Positions 8,355 to 16,716 of a stretch of DNA of 47,844 nt are shown piece after piece. The stretch's first letter is position 1, and each line of letters starts with the position of its first letter. The translations under genes were made by a program, and so were the position numbers. The notes under the pieces were generated by a model. The model did no database searches and was not told the DNA's origin. It saw only the letters and a program-made list of their open reading frames with translations. This stretch comes from Salipiger mangrovisoli (lineage in GTDB: Bacteria; Pseudomonadota; Alphaproteobacteria; Rhodobacterales; Rhodobacteraceae), in assembly GCF_015223355.1 (NCBI RefSeq), contig NZ_JADFFK010000031.1, positions 1 to 47,844 on the forward strand. Direction: 5' to 3'.

Positions 8355-9545
8355 ATGACACACAGGGCAGGACGCCATTTCCTTCAAATCCCCGGACCGA
8401 GCCCCGTTCCCGATAGGGTCCTGAGAGCGATCTCCACGCAGACGATGGACCATCGCGGGCCCGATTTCGCCGAAGTGGGACGCACGGCCCTGGCCGGCAT
8501 GAAGTCGATCTTCAAGACCGAGCAGCATGTCTTCATCTACCCCTCGTCGGGCACCGGCGCGTGGGAGGCCGCGCTGGTCAACGTGCTGTCCGAGGGTGAC
8601 GAGGTGCTGATGTACGAGACCGGCCACTTCGCCACGCTGTGGAAGAAGATGGCCACCAGGCTCGGGGTGAACGCCGAGTTCATCGAGGGTGACTGGCGGG
8701 GCGGCGCAGATCCGGACCGTATCGAGGCCCGCCTCCGCGCGGACAGCGCGCACAGGATCAAGGCGGTGTGCGTGGTCCACAACGAAACCTCGACCGGCTC
8801 GGTCTCGCCGATCGCCCAGGTGCGGCAGGCGATCGACGCCGCCGGGCACCCTGCCCTGCTCATGGTCGATACGATTTCCGGACTCGCCTCGATCGACTTC
8901 CGCTTCGATGAATGGGGCGTGGACGTCGCGGTCTCGGGTTCGCAGAAGGGTCTGATGCTGCCGCCCGGCCTGTCGTTCAACGCGGTGAGCGAGAAGGCCT
9001 TCGAGCTGTCCAAGACCGGCGGCATGCGCCGTTCGTATTGGGACTGGCAGGAGATGGCGACGATCAACGGCACGGGGTATTTCCCTTACACGCCCGGCAC
9101 CAACATGCTCTACGGCCTGAACGAGGCCATCTCGATGCTGCACGAGGAAGGGCTCGACAACGTGTTTGCCCGCCACCAGCGGCACGGCGCGGCGACCCGC
9201 GCGGCGGTGCGGCATTGGGGGCTGGAGGTGCTCTGCCGCCAGCAGGGGCAGGAAAGCGGCGTGCTGACGGCGGTGCTAATGCCCTCGGGGCATAGCGCCG
9301 ACAACTTCCGCAAGGTGGCGCTCGCGCATTACGACATCTCGCTCGGCAATGGCCTGTCGAAAGTCGCCGACCGGGTGTTCCGCATCGGCCACCTCGGCGA
9401 CATCAACGACCTGACGCTGGCGGGCACGCTCACCGGCGTCGAGCTCGGCCTGCGCAAGGCGGGCGTTCCCCATGCCGCTGGCGGTGTGGCGGCAGCGATG
9501 GACGCGCTGGAAGACACGCGCATCACGGCGCTCGCCGCCGAGTAG
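8355..9545 (+). CDS. Class V aminotransferase, serine/aspartate-glyoxylate aminotransferase-like
   Basis: A 396-residue PLP enzyme of the alanine/serine/aspartate-glyoxylate aminotransferase family. It moves an amino group from an amino acid to glyoxylate, making glycine. The PLP lysine lies in SGSQKGLMLPPG (Lys198), and PSSGTGAWEAAL and VHNETSTG are further family signatures. The start at 8355 was chosen because GGGAGGA precedes it by a normal spacing. An upstream in-frame start at 8298 lacks a site. The protein is clearly related to BhcA at 38676 (both share FRFDEWGVD and GHPALL) and has the same length. It precedes tctCBA, so it may process glyoxylate made by this gene set. Whether serine or aspartate is the donor is open. 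Confidence 0.9.
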   Translation: MTHRAGRHFLQIPGPSPVPDRVLRAISTQTMDHRGPDFAEVGRTALAGMKSIFKTEQHVFIYPSSGTGAWEAALVNVLSEGDEVLMYETGHFATLWKKMATRLGVNAEFIEGDWRGGADPDRIEARLRADSAHRIKAVCVVHNETSTGSVSPIAQVRQAIDAAGHPALLMVDTISGLASIDFRFDEWGVDVAVSGSQKGLMLPPGLSFNAVSEKAFELSKTGGMRRSYWDWQEMATINGTGYFPYTPGTNMLYGLNEAISMLHEEGLDNVFARHQRHGAATRAAVRHWGLEVLCRQQGQESGVLTAVLMPSGHSADNFRKVALAHYDISLGNGLSKVADRVFRIGHLGDINDLTLAGTLTGVELGLRKAGVPHAAGGVAAAMDALEDTRITALAAE

Positions 9546-9673
9546 TCCCGCAAGTTGCAGCATTGGCCGGGGTGGAGGCCCCGGACATCAGAACTTGGCC
9601 GCGAGGAGGCGACCAAGTTTCAGGCGGGGGTGGCGGGGCACTGCCCACCTCCGCGCAAATCAGGGAGGAAACA

Positions 9674-10633
9674 ATGGAAATCAATGTCTTGAAAGCGCTT
9701 GGCAGCGCCGTCGTGACGACATCCGTCGTGTTGACCGCGGTGGCGGCGCAGGCCGCGGATTACCCGGCGCGCACCGTCGAAGTCATCCACCAGTACGGTC
9801 CCGGTGGCGGCACCGACCGTTTCATCCGCGCCATCGCCGAGCCGATGCAGGAGGCGACGGGCCAGAGCTTCGTGCCGATCTCGATCACAGGCGGCAACGG
9901 CGTGCCGGCCTATGTGAGCTTCCTGCAGCGTCCGGCCAATGGCTATACGCTCGTATCGCTCAGCCCTGATGACGTGATCAATGCCGCGCTAGGACGGATC
10001 GATCTGTCGCAGGTGATGCCGCTGGTACGCATCCAGTACGATCAGGGCCTTCTTCTGGTGTCCAAGGACAGCGCACTGAAGTCGCTCGACGACCTGCTCG
10101 ATGCCGAGAAGGCAAACCCCGGCGGGATCAAGGTCGGCGTGACCGGCTCTGCCGGCTTCGACGACGCGCTGATCGGGCTGTTCAACGAGAAGGCGGGCAC
10201 CGAGCTGGCGACCGTACCGTTTGGTGCTGCCGAGATGGTCTCGAACACGCTCGGCGGGCATGTGGACATGATGTACGAGGAATATGGCCCCACCCGCGGC
10301 CTGATCGAGTCCGGCGACCTCGTACCGATCTTGCTCTTCTCCGACGAGCGGCTTCCGGAACTGCCCGACGTCCCTACTGCCAAGGAATCCGGCTACGACG
10401 TGACGTTGGGACGGTGGCGCGGCTTCGGCATAAAACCCGACACCGATGCGGCGGAGATCGAGACGCTGGTTTCGCTGTTCCGCGATGCCTCCGCCAACGA
10501 GGGCTACAAGAAGATCGAAGCCGACAGTGCCCTGCAATACCGCTCCGAGTTCCAGGGGCCGGACGAGTTCAAGGCGTTCATCGACGAGGAGATCGCGACC
10601 TACACCGAGATCATGAAGCAGCTCGGCTACTGA
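9674..10633 (+). CDS. tctC: Tripartite tricarboxylate transporter substrate-binding protein TctC
   Basis: A 319-residue periplasmic receptor of the TctC/Bug family. The signal peptide ends at A-A-Q-A-A near residue 30, and the mature protein begins DYPARTVEVIHQYGPGGGTD, the typical Bug start. Later the segments KVGVTGSAGFDD and DMMYEEYGPTRGLI fit the carboxylate-binding domain 2. GGGAGGA lies before the ATG at 9674. The tctB and tctA genes follow, giving a complete transporter. Family ligands are citrate, tartrate and other carboxylates. The neighbouring 2-hydroxyacid dehydrogenase suggests a hydroxyacid, which is an inference. Confidence 0.93.
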   Translation: MEINVLKALGSAVVTTSVVLTAVAAQAADYPARTVEVIHQYGPGGGTDRFIRAIAEPMQEATGQSFVPISITGGNGVPAYVSFLQRPANGYTLVSLSPDDVINAALGRIDLSQVMPLVRIQYDQGLLLVSKDSALKSLDDLLDAEKANPGGIKVGVTGSAGFDDALIGLFNEKAGTELATVPFGAAEMVSNTLGGHVDMMYEEYGPTRGLIESGDLVPILLFSDERLPELPDVPTAKESGYDVTLGRWRGFGIKPDTDAAEIETLVSLFRDASANEGYKKIEADSALQYRSEFQGPDEFKAFIDEEIATYTEIMKQLGY

Positions 10634-10642
10634 CGACGGGCC

Positions 10643-10665
10643 GGTGGCGCGGACCGCGCGCCACC
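10643..10665 (+). promoter_or_regulatory. Hairpin between tctC and tctB
   Basis: A perfect 9-bp stem (GGTGGCGCG and CGCGCCACC) with a 5-base loop lies ten bases after the tctC stop. It lacks a T run. It resembles the hairpins after the other two TRAP-type receptor genes in this window and may stabilise the tctC message relative to tctBA. Confidence 0.6.
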
Positions 10666-10706
10666 CTGCCACAGGTCGACTGTCAGCCACTGGGAGGAGC
10701 TAAGTC

Positions 10707-11225
10707 ATGCTGCACAAACTATTCGAGGTGGCGGCATTTGCCGCCATGACCATCGCGTCCGTCGCGCTCTGGTTTTCTGCCGACGCATTGCCTGTCTCCA
10801 AGCGCTACGCGCAGGTGGATGCCGACCTATGGCCCAAGATGGTGTTCGGGGCGCTTGCGATTTGCTGCGCGGTGCACCTCGCTCAGAAGGTCGCCGGGTT
10901 GATCGCCGCGCCCTCTGGCATGCCGCTTTCCGAAGACGAAAAGCTCGAGGCCTATCGCCCCGAGGGCTACCACCTGCGGCTCGCGCTCACCGGCGGTCTC
11001 GTCGTCGGCTATTTCTTTGCCCTGCAGTACATCGGTTTCCTGCTCGCCACGGTGATCTTCCTCTGGGCGGGGGCCTGGATCCTGCCGTTCAAGAACACCG
11101 CCGCGAAACTGACCTTCGCCCCGGTCTTCACCGTCCTTCTCGCGGTGCTCTTCAGCTACGGGCTGCAGCTGTCGCTGCCACGCGGCACCGGCGTCTTCTA
11201 CGATCTCAGCCAAGCGCTCTTCTGA
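10707..11225 (+). CDS. tctB: Tripartite tricarboxylate transporter small membrane protein TctB
   Basis: A 172-residue protein with about four hydrophobic segments, the small membrane subunit of a TTT transporter. An N-terminal helix is followed by the DADLWPKMVFGAL region seen in many TctB proteins. Two further helices follow a charged loop (about residues 75 to 90). TctB proteins are poorly conserved, so the call rests on size, helix pattern and position between tctC and tctA. It begins after a GGGAGGAG site and ends 24 bases before tctA. Confidence 0.88.
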   Translation: MLHKLFEVAAFAAMTIASVALWFSADALPVSKRYAQVDADLWPKMVFGALAICCAVHLAQKVAGLIAAPSGMPLSEDEKLEAYRPEGYHLRLALTGGLVVGYFFALQYIGFLLATVIFLWAGAWILPFKNTAAKLTFAPVFTVLLAVLFSYGLQLSLPRGTGVFYDLSQALF

Positions 11226-11249
11226 GCCTGCCCAGCACCGGAGACCCCC

Positions 11250-12770
11250 ATGCTAGATGCATTCATTTCCGCCGCCGGGTACATGCTCGGAAACCCCATG
11301 AGCTTCCTGCTGATCATCTTCAGCGTCATCTGGGGGATCATGTTCGGCGCCGTGCCCGGCCTGACCGGCATCGTCGGCGTGGCGCTGCTGATCCCCTTCA
11401 CCTTCGCCTTCGATCCGACCCAGGGCATGCTGCTGCTTGGCGGCGTCTATGTCGGCTCGACCTTCGGCGGCTCGATCTCGGCGATCCTGTTCAACACGCC
11501 CGGCTCGCCCGAGGCTGCCTGCACCTCGCTCGACGGCTACCCGATGGCCAAGCGCGGCGAGGCCGGCAAGGCGCTCGGCATCGCGCTGGCCGCCTCCGCC
11601 GTGGGCGGCATCTTCGGCACGCTGGTGCTGATGTTCGCGGCGCCGCCGCTTGCCCGGCTGGCGCTGGAGTTCGGGCCGGCGGAGTATTTCGCGCTCGCCG
11701 TTCTCGGCATCACGGCGATTGCCTCGATCGGTGGCGGATCGCTGATCAAGGGCTTGATCGCGGGCCTGCTGGGGCTCGCGGTGGCGCTGATCGGGCTCGA
11801 TCCGCTGACCGGCGTCGCGCGCTTCACCTTCGGCAACATGATGCTGCTGACCGGGGTCAGCTTCATCGCGGCGATCATCGGCATCTTTGCGCTCGCCGAG
11901 GTGCTGCAGCGCTTCGCGGACGGGCTGCACAAGGCAGAGGCGATCACCGAGGTCTCGACGAAACTGCCGTCCTGGGCCGAGTTCATCGCGACCAAGGCCA
12001 CCTTGCTGCGCTCCTCGATCATCGGCACGATCATCGGCGCGCTTCCGGGTGTCGGCGCGACCACCGCCGCCTTCATCAGCTACTCCGAGGCGTTTCGCTG
12101 GTCGAAGCGCCCCGAACTCTTCGGCAAGGGCTCGGCAGAGGGCATCGCCGCGCCGGAGTCGGGCAACAACGCCGCGGTCGGCGGCTCGATGATTCCGCTC
12201 CTGGCACTCGGCATCCCCGGATCGGCCACCACCGCCGTGATGATCGGCGGGCTGACGATCCATGGCATCGTGCCGGGGCCCATGCTGATGCAGAACAACT
12301 CCGACCTCGTCTACTCGGTGTTCATCGGAATGTTCCTGGCCAACGTGCTGATGCTGGTCTTCGGCCTGCGCGCAGCCCGTCTTTTCGCCCTAGTGCTCAA
12401 GGCCCCCTACCCGCTGGTCGGTCCTGCCATCGTCGTGCTGTGCATGACCGGCGTGTTTGCGCTGAACAACAACGTCTCTGACGTGGCGGTCATGCTGGTC
12501 TTCGGCGGCGTGGGCTTCCTGCTCAAGAGCCTGGGGCTGCCGGTGGCGAGCTTCATCATCGGACTGGTGCTGGGACCGATTGCCGAGGTCAGCCTGCGGC
12601 AGGGGCTGATCCTCGCGGATTATGATTTCGTCGCGATGGCCACCCGTCCGATCGCCGGCACGCTGCTGCTGCTCTCGGTTCTGTCCCTGGCCTACGGCGT
12701 CTGGGGCCAGCTGCGCCGCCGTCCGCCGCAGGACCCGCCAAACCCGCAGGCAGAGCCGGAACGCGCCTGA
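11250..12770 (+). CDS. tctA: Tripartite tricarboxylate transporter large permease TctA
   Basis: A 506-residue inner-membrane protein with about twelve helices, the main permease of the TTT system. It carries TctA signatures: a GAVPGLTGIVGVALLIPFTF stretch, the YVGSTFGGSISAILFNTPGS loop with its conserved N-T-P-G, and a second N-N-A-A-V-G-G-S-M-I-P-L segment near residue 310. Length is normal for the family. It forms an operon with tctC and tctB and probably with the following dehydrogenase, which starts 88 bases downstream. Confidence 0.94.
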   Translation: MLDAFISAAGYMLGNPMSFLLIIFSVIWGIMFGAVPGLTGIVGVALLIPFTFAFDPTQGMLLLGGVYVGSTFGGSISAILFNTPGSPEAACTSLDGYPMAKRGEAGKALGIALAASAVGGIFGTLVLMFAAPPLARLALEFGPAEYFALAVLGITAIASIGGGSLIKGLIAGLLGLAVALIGLDPLTGVARFTFGNMMLLTGVSFIAAIIGIFALAEVLQRFADGLHKAEAITEVSTKLPSWAEFIATKATLLRSSIIGTIIGALPGVGATTAAFISYSEAFRWSKRPELFGKGSAEGIAAPESGNNAAVGGSMIPLLALGIPGSATTAVMIGGLTIHGIVPGPMLMQNNSDLVYSVFIGMFLANVLMLVFGLRAARLFALVLKAPYPLVGPAIVVLCMTGVFALNNNVSDVAVMLVFGGVGFLLKSLGLPVASFIIGLVLGPIAEVSLRQGLILADYDFVAMATRPIAGTLLLLSVLSLAYGVWGQLRRRPPQDPPNPQAEPERA

Positions 12771-12806
12771 CCCCACGCCCCCAAAGGCACATCCAAACAT
12801 CAGCGA

Positions 12807-12824
12807 CCGGGCCCAAGGGCCCGG
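12807..12824 (+). promoter_or_regulatory. Hairpin between tctA and the dehydrogenase gene
   Basis: CCGGGCCC and GGGCCCGG flank two bases, forming a stem of at least six pairs with a six-base loop. A CCTTTT follows 12 bases later, too far for a normal terminator. It may reduce read-through from tctA into the dehydrogenase gene. Confidence 0.4.
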
Positions 12825-12858
12825 ACCGGACGCACCTTTTCGAACGAGAGGCTTTACG

Positions 12859-15792
12859 ATGAACGCTCCGTTGCTCCAGCGTACCCCCCCGGCGGCCAGA
12901 TCCGTCGCCCGCAATCAGGCCTTTGAAAAGGCATTGTCCGCCGCGATGGAGGGAGAGACCGACTTTGGCCGGTTCACCCGCGGCCGATATGCCACTGACG
13001 CCTCGATCTACCAGATCATGCCGATGGGCGTCGCCTACCCGAAATCCGCTGACGACATCGCCGCGGCGTTGCAGATCGCGGGCGAGCACGGGGTGCCGGT
13101 CATCGCCCGCGGCGGCGGCACCTCGCAGAACGGCCAGCCGATCGGGCGTGGGCTGGTGCTCGACATGTCGCGGCACTTCAACGACCTGATGGACTACGAC
13201 CCCGCCGCGCGCGCGGTCACGGTGCGCCCCGGCATGGTGCTCAACACGCTCAACGACCGGCTGCGGCAGGACGGGCTGTTCTTTCCCGTCGAGCCCTCGA
13301 CCGCCTCGCGCTGCACCATCGGCGGCATGTGCGGCAACAACTCGTCCGGCGCCCGCTCGCTGCGCTTCGGCAAGACCGTCGACAACGTGCTGGCGATGGA
13401 AGGCCTCTTGCACGACGGCGACACCTTCCGGCTGGATGGCGCGCGCTGCTCCGAGATCGCCTCGCCGCGGATGCGCGAGATCATGAGCAGGCTCATCGCG
13501 CTCGCCGACAGCCACCGCGACCGGATCGAGTCGATCTTCCCCAAGGTCCAGCGGCGGGTCGGCGGCTACAACCTCGACGAATTGCTGCCCACGCAGCCGA
13601 ACCTCTCGCACCTGCTGGTGGGCTCCGAGGGCACGCTTGCGGTCAGCACCGCCGTCACCCTGAAGCTGTCGCAACTTCCCAAGCACCGCGTGATGGGCGT
13701 CTGCCACTTCCCCGATTTCCGCTCGGCGATGGAGACGACGCAGCATCTCGTGGCACTCGGGCCGGTCGCGGTCGAACTTGTCGACAACAACGTGCTGGTC
13801 ATGGGCGCCGACATCCCCGCCTTCGTGCGCACCATCGGCGACATCACCAAGGGCACGCCCAATTGCTTGCTGCTTTGCGAATTCGCCGGCGATGACCTCG
13901 ATGCGCTGAAGCGAGACCTCCAGCGTCTCGACGAATGCATGTCGGATCACAGCCATCCCGATGCGGTCGTCGAGGTCGTCGAGCCGCACCGGCAAAAGGC
14001 TGTCTGGGGCGTGCGCGAGGCCTGCCTGAACATCATGATGTCGATGAAGACCGAGGGCAAACCCGTCTCCTTCATCGAGGATTGCGCCGTGCCGCTCGAG
14101 CATCTGGCGGATTATACCGATGGCATTACCGATCTCTTCGCGCGGCACGGCACGCGCGGCACCTGGTACGCCCATGCCTCGGTGGGCTGCCTGCACGTGC
14201 GGCCGATCCTCAACATGAAGACCGAGGAAGGCGCGACGACCATGCGCGCCATCGCCGAGGAGGCCGCCGAGCTGGTGCGCAAGTACAAGGGGTCCTTCTC
14301 GGGTGAGCACGGCGACGGAATCTCGCGCTCGGAATACGTCGAGCCGATGTTCGGCGCCGAACTGACCCGCGCCTTCGAGCAGGTGAAGGACAGCTTCGAC
14401 CCCGAGAACCGCCTGAACCCCGGCAAGATCGTGCGCCCGCTGCGCATGGATGATCGCGACCTGATGCGCTTCAAGCCCGGCTACAAGACCAGGCTTCCCG
14501 CCGAGCCCGCGCTCGACTGGTCGGACTGGGGTGACTTCGGCGGCGCGGTCGAGATGTGCAACAACAACGGCACCTGCCGGACGCTCTCGGGCGGGACCAT
14601 GTGCCCCTCGTATCGCGCCACCCGCGACGAGCAGCACCTGACGCGCGGCCGGGCCAATACGCTGCGGCTGGCGATCTCCGGTCAGCTTGGCGAGGACGCC
14701 TTCACCTCGACCGAGATGAAGCAGACCATGGACCTCTGCGTCTCGTGCAAGGGGTGCAAGCGCGACTGTCCCACCGGCGTCGACATGGCGCGGATGAAGA
14801 TCGAAGTCCTGCACCATTACCACAAGCGCCACGGGCTGCCGCTGCGCGAGAAGCTTATCGCCCACATGCCGCGCTACGCGGCGCTGGCCTCGCGCTTTGC
14901 CCCGCTGGTCAACCTGCGCGACCGGGTGCCGTTGCTGGCGCAGCTCTCGGAGAAATGGCTCGGGTTCTCGGCGAGGCGCCGCCTGCCGCAATGGCGCAAA
15001 CCCTGGGCCGAGGGCCGCGCCCCCGCCAAGCTGCACGAGGTGAAGGGCGACGGGCGCGACCTCGTGCTCTTCGGCGACACCTTCAACCGCTATTTCGAGT
15101 CCGAAAACCTCGAGGCAGCCGAGCGGGTGCTGCTGAAAGCCGGCTACCGGCTGCACCGCGTCGTGGTCGAAGGCAGCAACCGCCCGATGTGCTGCGGGCG
15201 CACCTATCTCGCCTCGGGACAGACAGACGAGGCCCGCGCCGAGCTGCGACGCACGCTGGGCGCGCTGAAGCCCTTCGTCGAGGCGGGCGCACGCGTTGTC
15301 GGGCTCGAGCCCTCGTGCATGTTCACTTTCCGCGACGAGATGACGGCGCTGCTGCCCGCGGCCGAGACCGGCTTCATCGCGGGCAAGGCGCTGATCCTCG
15401 AGGAGCTGCTGGCCGGGGACATCGCCGCCGGGACCCTGACCTTGCCGGTCGGCGATGCGGGCGGGCAGGTGGTGCATGTGCACGGCCATTGCCATCAGAA
15501 GGCCTTTGGCGCCATGGGCGCGGTCGAGACCGTTCTGCGCGGCGTCCCCGGCCTTGACGTGCGGATGATCGAAAGCTCCTGCTGCGGCATGTCCGGCGCC
15601 TTCGGCTACGCCGCCGAGAACTACGAAGTGTCGATGAAGATGGGCGAGACCTCGCTGCTTCCAGCAGTGCGCAAGGCCGACGCCGACGCGCTGATCGTGG
15701 CCGATGGCACCAGTTGCCGCCACCAGATCCACGACGGCGCCGCGCGCGAGGCGATCCACGTCGCCCGCGTACTCGAGCGATACCTGCAGTGA
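12859..15792 (+). CDS. FAD-linked and Fe-S 2-hydroxyacid dehydrogenase (Dld/D-2HGDH type)
   Basis: A 977-residue fusion of a flavoprotein and a GlpC-like iron-sulfur protein that oxidises D-2-hydroxyacids and passes electrons to the quinone pool. The PCMH FAD domain lies at about residues 45 to 230, with RGGGTSQNGQPIG and CGNNSSGARS. The FAD-oxidase C-terminal domain runs to about 550 and includes SGEHGDGISRSEY. A 4Fe-4S motif follows (Cys627, Cys630, Cys633, Cys637), then two CCG cysteine domains (CCGRTYLASG and CCGMSGAFGY). Known substrates of this fold are D-lactate, D-2-hydroxyglutarate and related acids. Glycolate oxidase is built of similar parts on separate chains. Linked to tctCBA and a glyoxylate aminotransferase, it plausibly oxidises the imported hydroxyacid. 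Confidence 0.9.
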   Translation: MNAPLLQRTPPAARSVARNQAFEKALSAAMEGETDFGRFTRGRYATDASIYQIMPMGVAYPKSADDIAAALQIAGEHGVPVIARGGGTSQNGQPIGRGLVLDMSRHFNDLMDYDPAARAVTVRPGMVLNTLNDRLRQDGLFFPVEPSTASRCTIGGMCGNNSSGARSLRFGKTVDNVLAMEGLLHDGDTFRLDGARCSEIASPRMREIMSRLIALADSHRDRIESIFPKVQRRVGGYNLDELLPTQPNLSHLLVGSEGTLAVSTAVTLKLSQLPKHRVMGVCHFPDFRSAMETTQHLVALGPVAVELVDNNVLVMGADIPAFVRTIGDITKGTPNCLLLCEFAGDDLDALKRDLQRLDECMSDHSHPDAVVEVVEPHRQKAVWGVREACLNIMMSMKTEGKPVSFIEDCAVPLEHLADYTDGITDLFARHGTRGTWYAHASVGCLHVRPILNMKTEEGATTMRAIAEEAAELVRKYKGSFSGEHGDGISRSEYVEPMFGAELTRAFEQVKDSFDPENRLNPGKIVRPLRMDDRDLMRFKPGYKTRLPAEPALDWSDWGDFGGAVEMCNNNGTCRTLSGGTMCPSYRATRDEQHLTRGRANTLRLAISGQLGEDAFTSTEMKQTMDLCVSCKGCKRDCPTGVDMARMKIEVLHHYHKRHGLPLREKLIAHMPRYAALASRFAPLVNLRDRVPLLAQLSEKWLGFSARRRLPQWRKPWAEGRAPAKLHEVKGDGRDLVLFGDTFNRYFESENLEAAERVLLKAGYRLHRVVVEGSNRPMCCGRTYLASGQTDEARAELRRTLGALKPFVEAGARVVGLEPSCMFTFRDEMTALLPAAETGFIAGKALILEELLAGDIAAGTLTLPVGDAGGQVVHVHGHCHQKAFGAMGAVETVLRGVPGLDVRMIESSCCGMSGAFGYAAENYEVSMKMGETSLLPAVRKADADALIVADGTSCRHQIHDGAAREAIHVARVLERYLQ

Positions 15793-15822
15793 TCCCGGCC
15801 CACGCCGGCACCTGAAAGCCAG

Positions 15823-15845
15823 CTGCGCCCGTCGGCCGGGCGCAG
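15823..15845 (+). terminator. Hairpin after the dehydrogenase gene
   Basis: An 8-bp stem (CTGCGCCC and GGGCGCAG) with a 7-base loop lies 30 bases after the stop. There is no T run, so it is a weak or Rho-assisted terminator at best. Confidence 0.4.
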
Positions 15846-16009
15846 CAGGGACATGGCTCAACCGATTTGACCAAGTCCGACCTGGGCGAAGATCCTCGTC
15901 CCGCCACATGCTGCGCATCCGCAGACAGCGACGCGCCATGCACCGGACGCACCGTGCCCTGAACGTCTTGTCCCCGCCATCCCGCCACGCTCGCCAGTGA
16001 GATCGCCCG

Positions 16010-16340
16010 ATGGATGCCCCGACGATGATCTTCCCCACCTATGACGACATGGTTGTGGCGCCCATCGGCGGCGGCATAATCTCGGGCATATGCCTGACTC
16101 TGTCGACGCGGCCCCCCGAGCGCCGGTTCATCCCCGCCAAGCCCGAGCAGGCGGACGACGTCTACCGCAGCTTCAAGACCCGGCACATCATCGCCGACGG
16201 GCTGCTGGTGCCGCTCAAGGACCTGACCTGGCAATTCATCTCGAACGGGATTGTCGAGGCGATGCGGCTGATCTGGACACACCTGCGCGTGGTCATGGAG
16301 CCGTCGAGCGCGGTGCCCTGCGGAATGGTGCCCCCCTTCA
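16010..16340 (+). pseudogene. bhcB (beta-hydroxyaspartate dehydratase) relic
   Basis: The open frame starts MDAPTMIFPTYDDM and then jumps to VVAPIGGG. The intact BhcB at 39866 has PTYDDM at residues 9 to 14 and VLAPIGGG from residue 179, so about 164 codons with the PLP lysine are gone. Further pieces align closely: PEQADDVYRSFK, HIIADG, VPLKDLTWQFISN and VVMEPSSAVP. Two smaller in-frame losses are visible: DDAPETV before VPLKDLTW, and most of the stretch after the S-N. After about 16330 the similarity ends in a frameshift. It cannot be active, because it lacks the catalytic lysine and the small domain. Confidence 0.85.
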
Positions 16341-16419
16341 AGAAGCGGAACCGGCCACCTGTCACGCGGCGTGTCCAGCGCAAGCTGGGCAGAGCCCCCA
16401 CTGGCGGGTGGATGTTCGC

Positions 16420-16640
16420 AGCGCGAAAGTTCTGGAGCAGCAGCGCAAAGTCGTGCTCATCAACTCCCCGGCAGCGCATTGCGGAGCATTGTCCCGAGAG
16501 CGGCGGCACCGGCGAGGCGCATCTGGCTGTCGGGATTGCCCGGGCCTGCACCCGCAGCGGCCAGAGGCACCGCGTCTTCAACGTCGTCGCCCTGGTGAAC
16601 GAGCTCGCGGCCCTAAAAGGCCTAGAGTGCCGGGCGAAGC
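16420..16640 (+). mobile_element. IS21-family IstB ATPase relic
   Basis: One frame reads VLEQQRKVVLIN. A shifted frame then reads SGGTGEAHLAVGIARACTRS and continues as RVFNVVALVNELAA. Intact IstB helper ATPases have the order L-D-Q-Q-R-N-V-V-L, then G-G-T-G-T-G-K-T-H-L-A, then R-F-F-N-V-V-D-L-V-N. The Walker A lysine has become glutamate and a frameshift splits the gene. It is therefore a dead remnant, next to the bhcB relic and the low-GC acyltransferase gene. No istA and no terminal repeats are visible. Confidence 0.75.
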
Positions 16641-16716
16641 TCAGACCCCGTTGCAACCTTTTGGCACTTACGCGCCCGGACACCGAGAACTGCGGCTCCC
16701 AATTCTGTCCGAACTC

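Noticed and set aside
12589..16038. Open frame of 1149 codons on the minus strand
   Set aside because: It lies antisense to tctA's end and the FAD/Fe-S dehydrogenase. Its composition is H, R, A and G rich with no domain, as expected from the third-base GC bias of the real gene.
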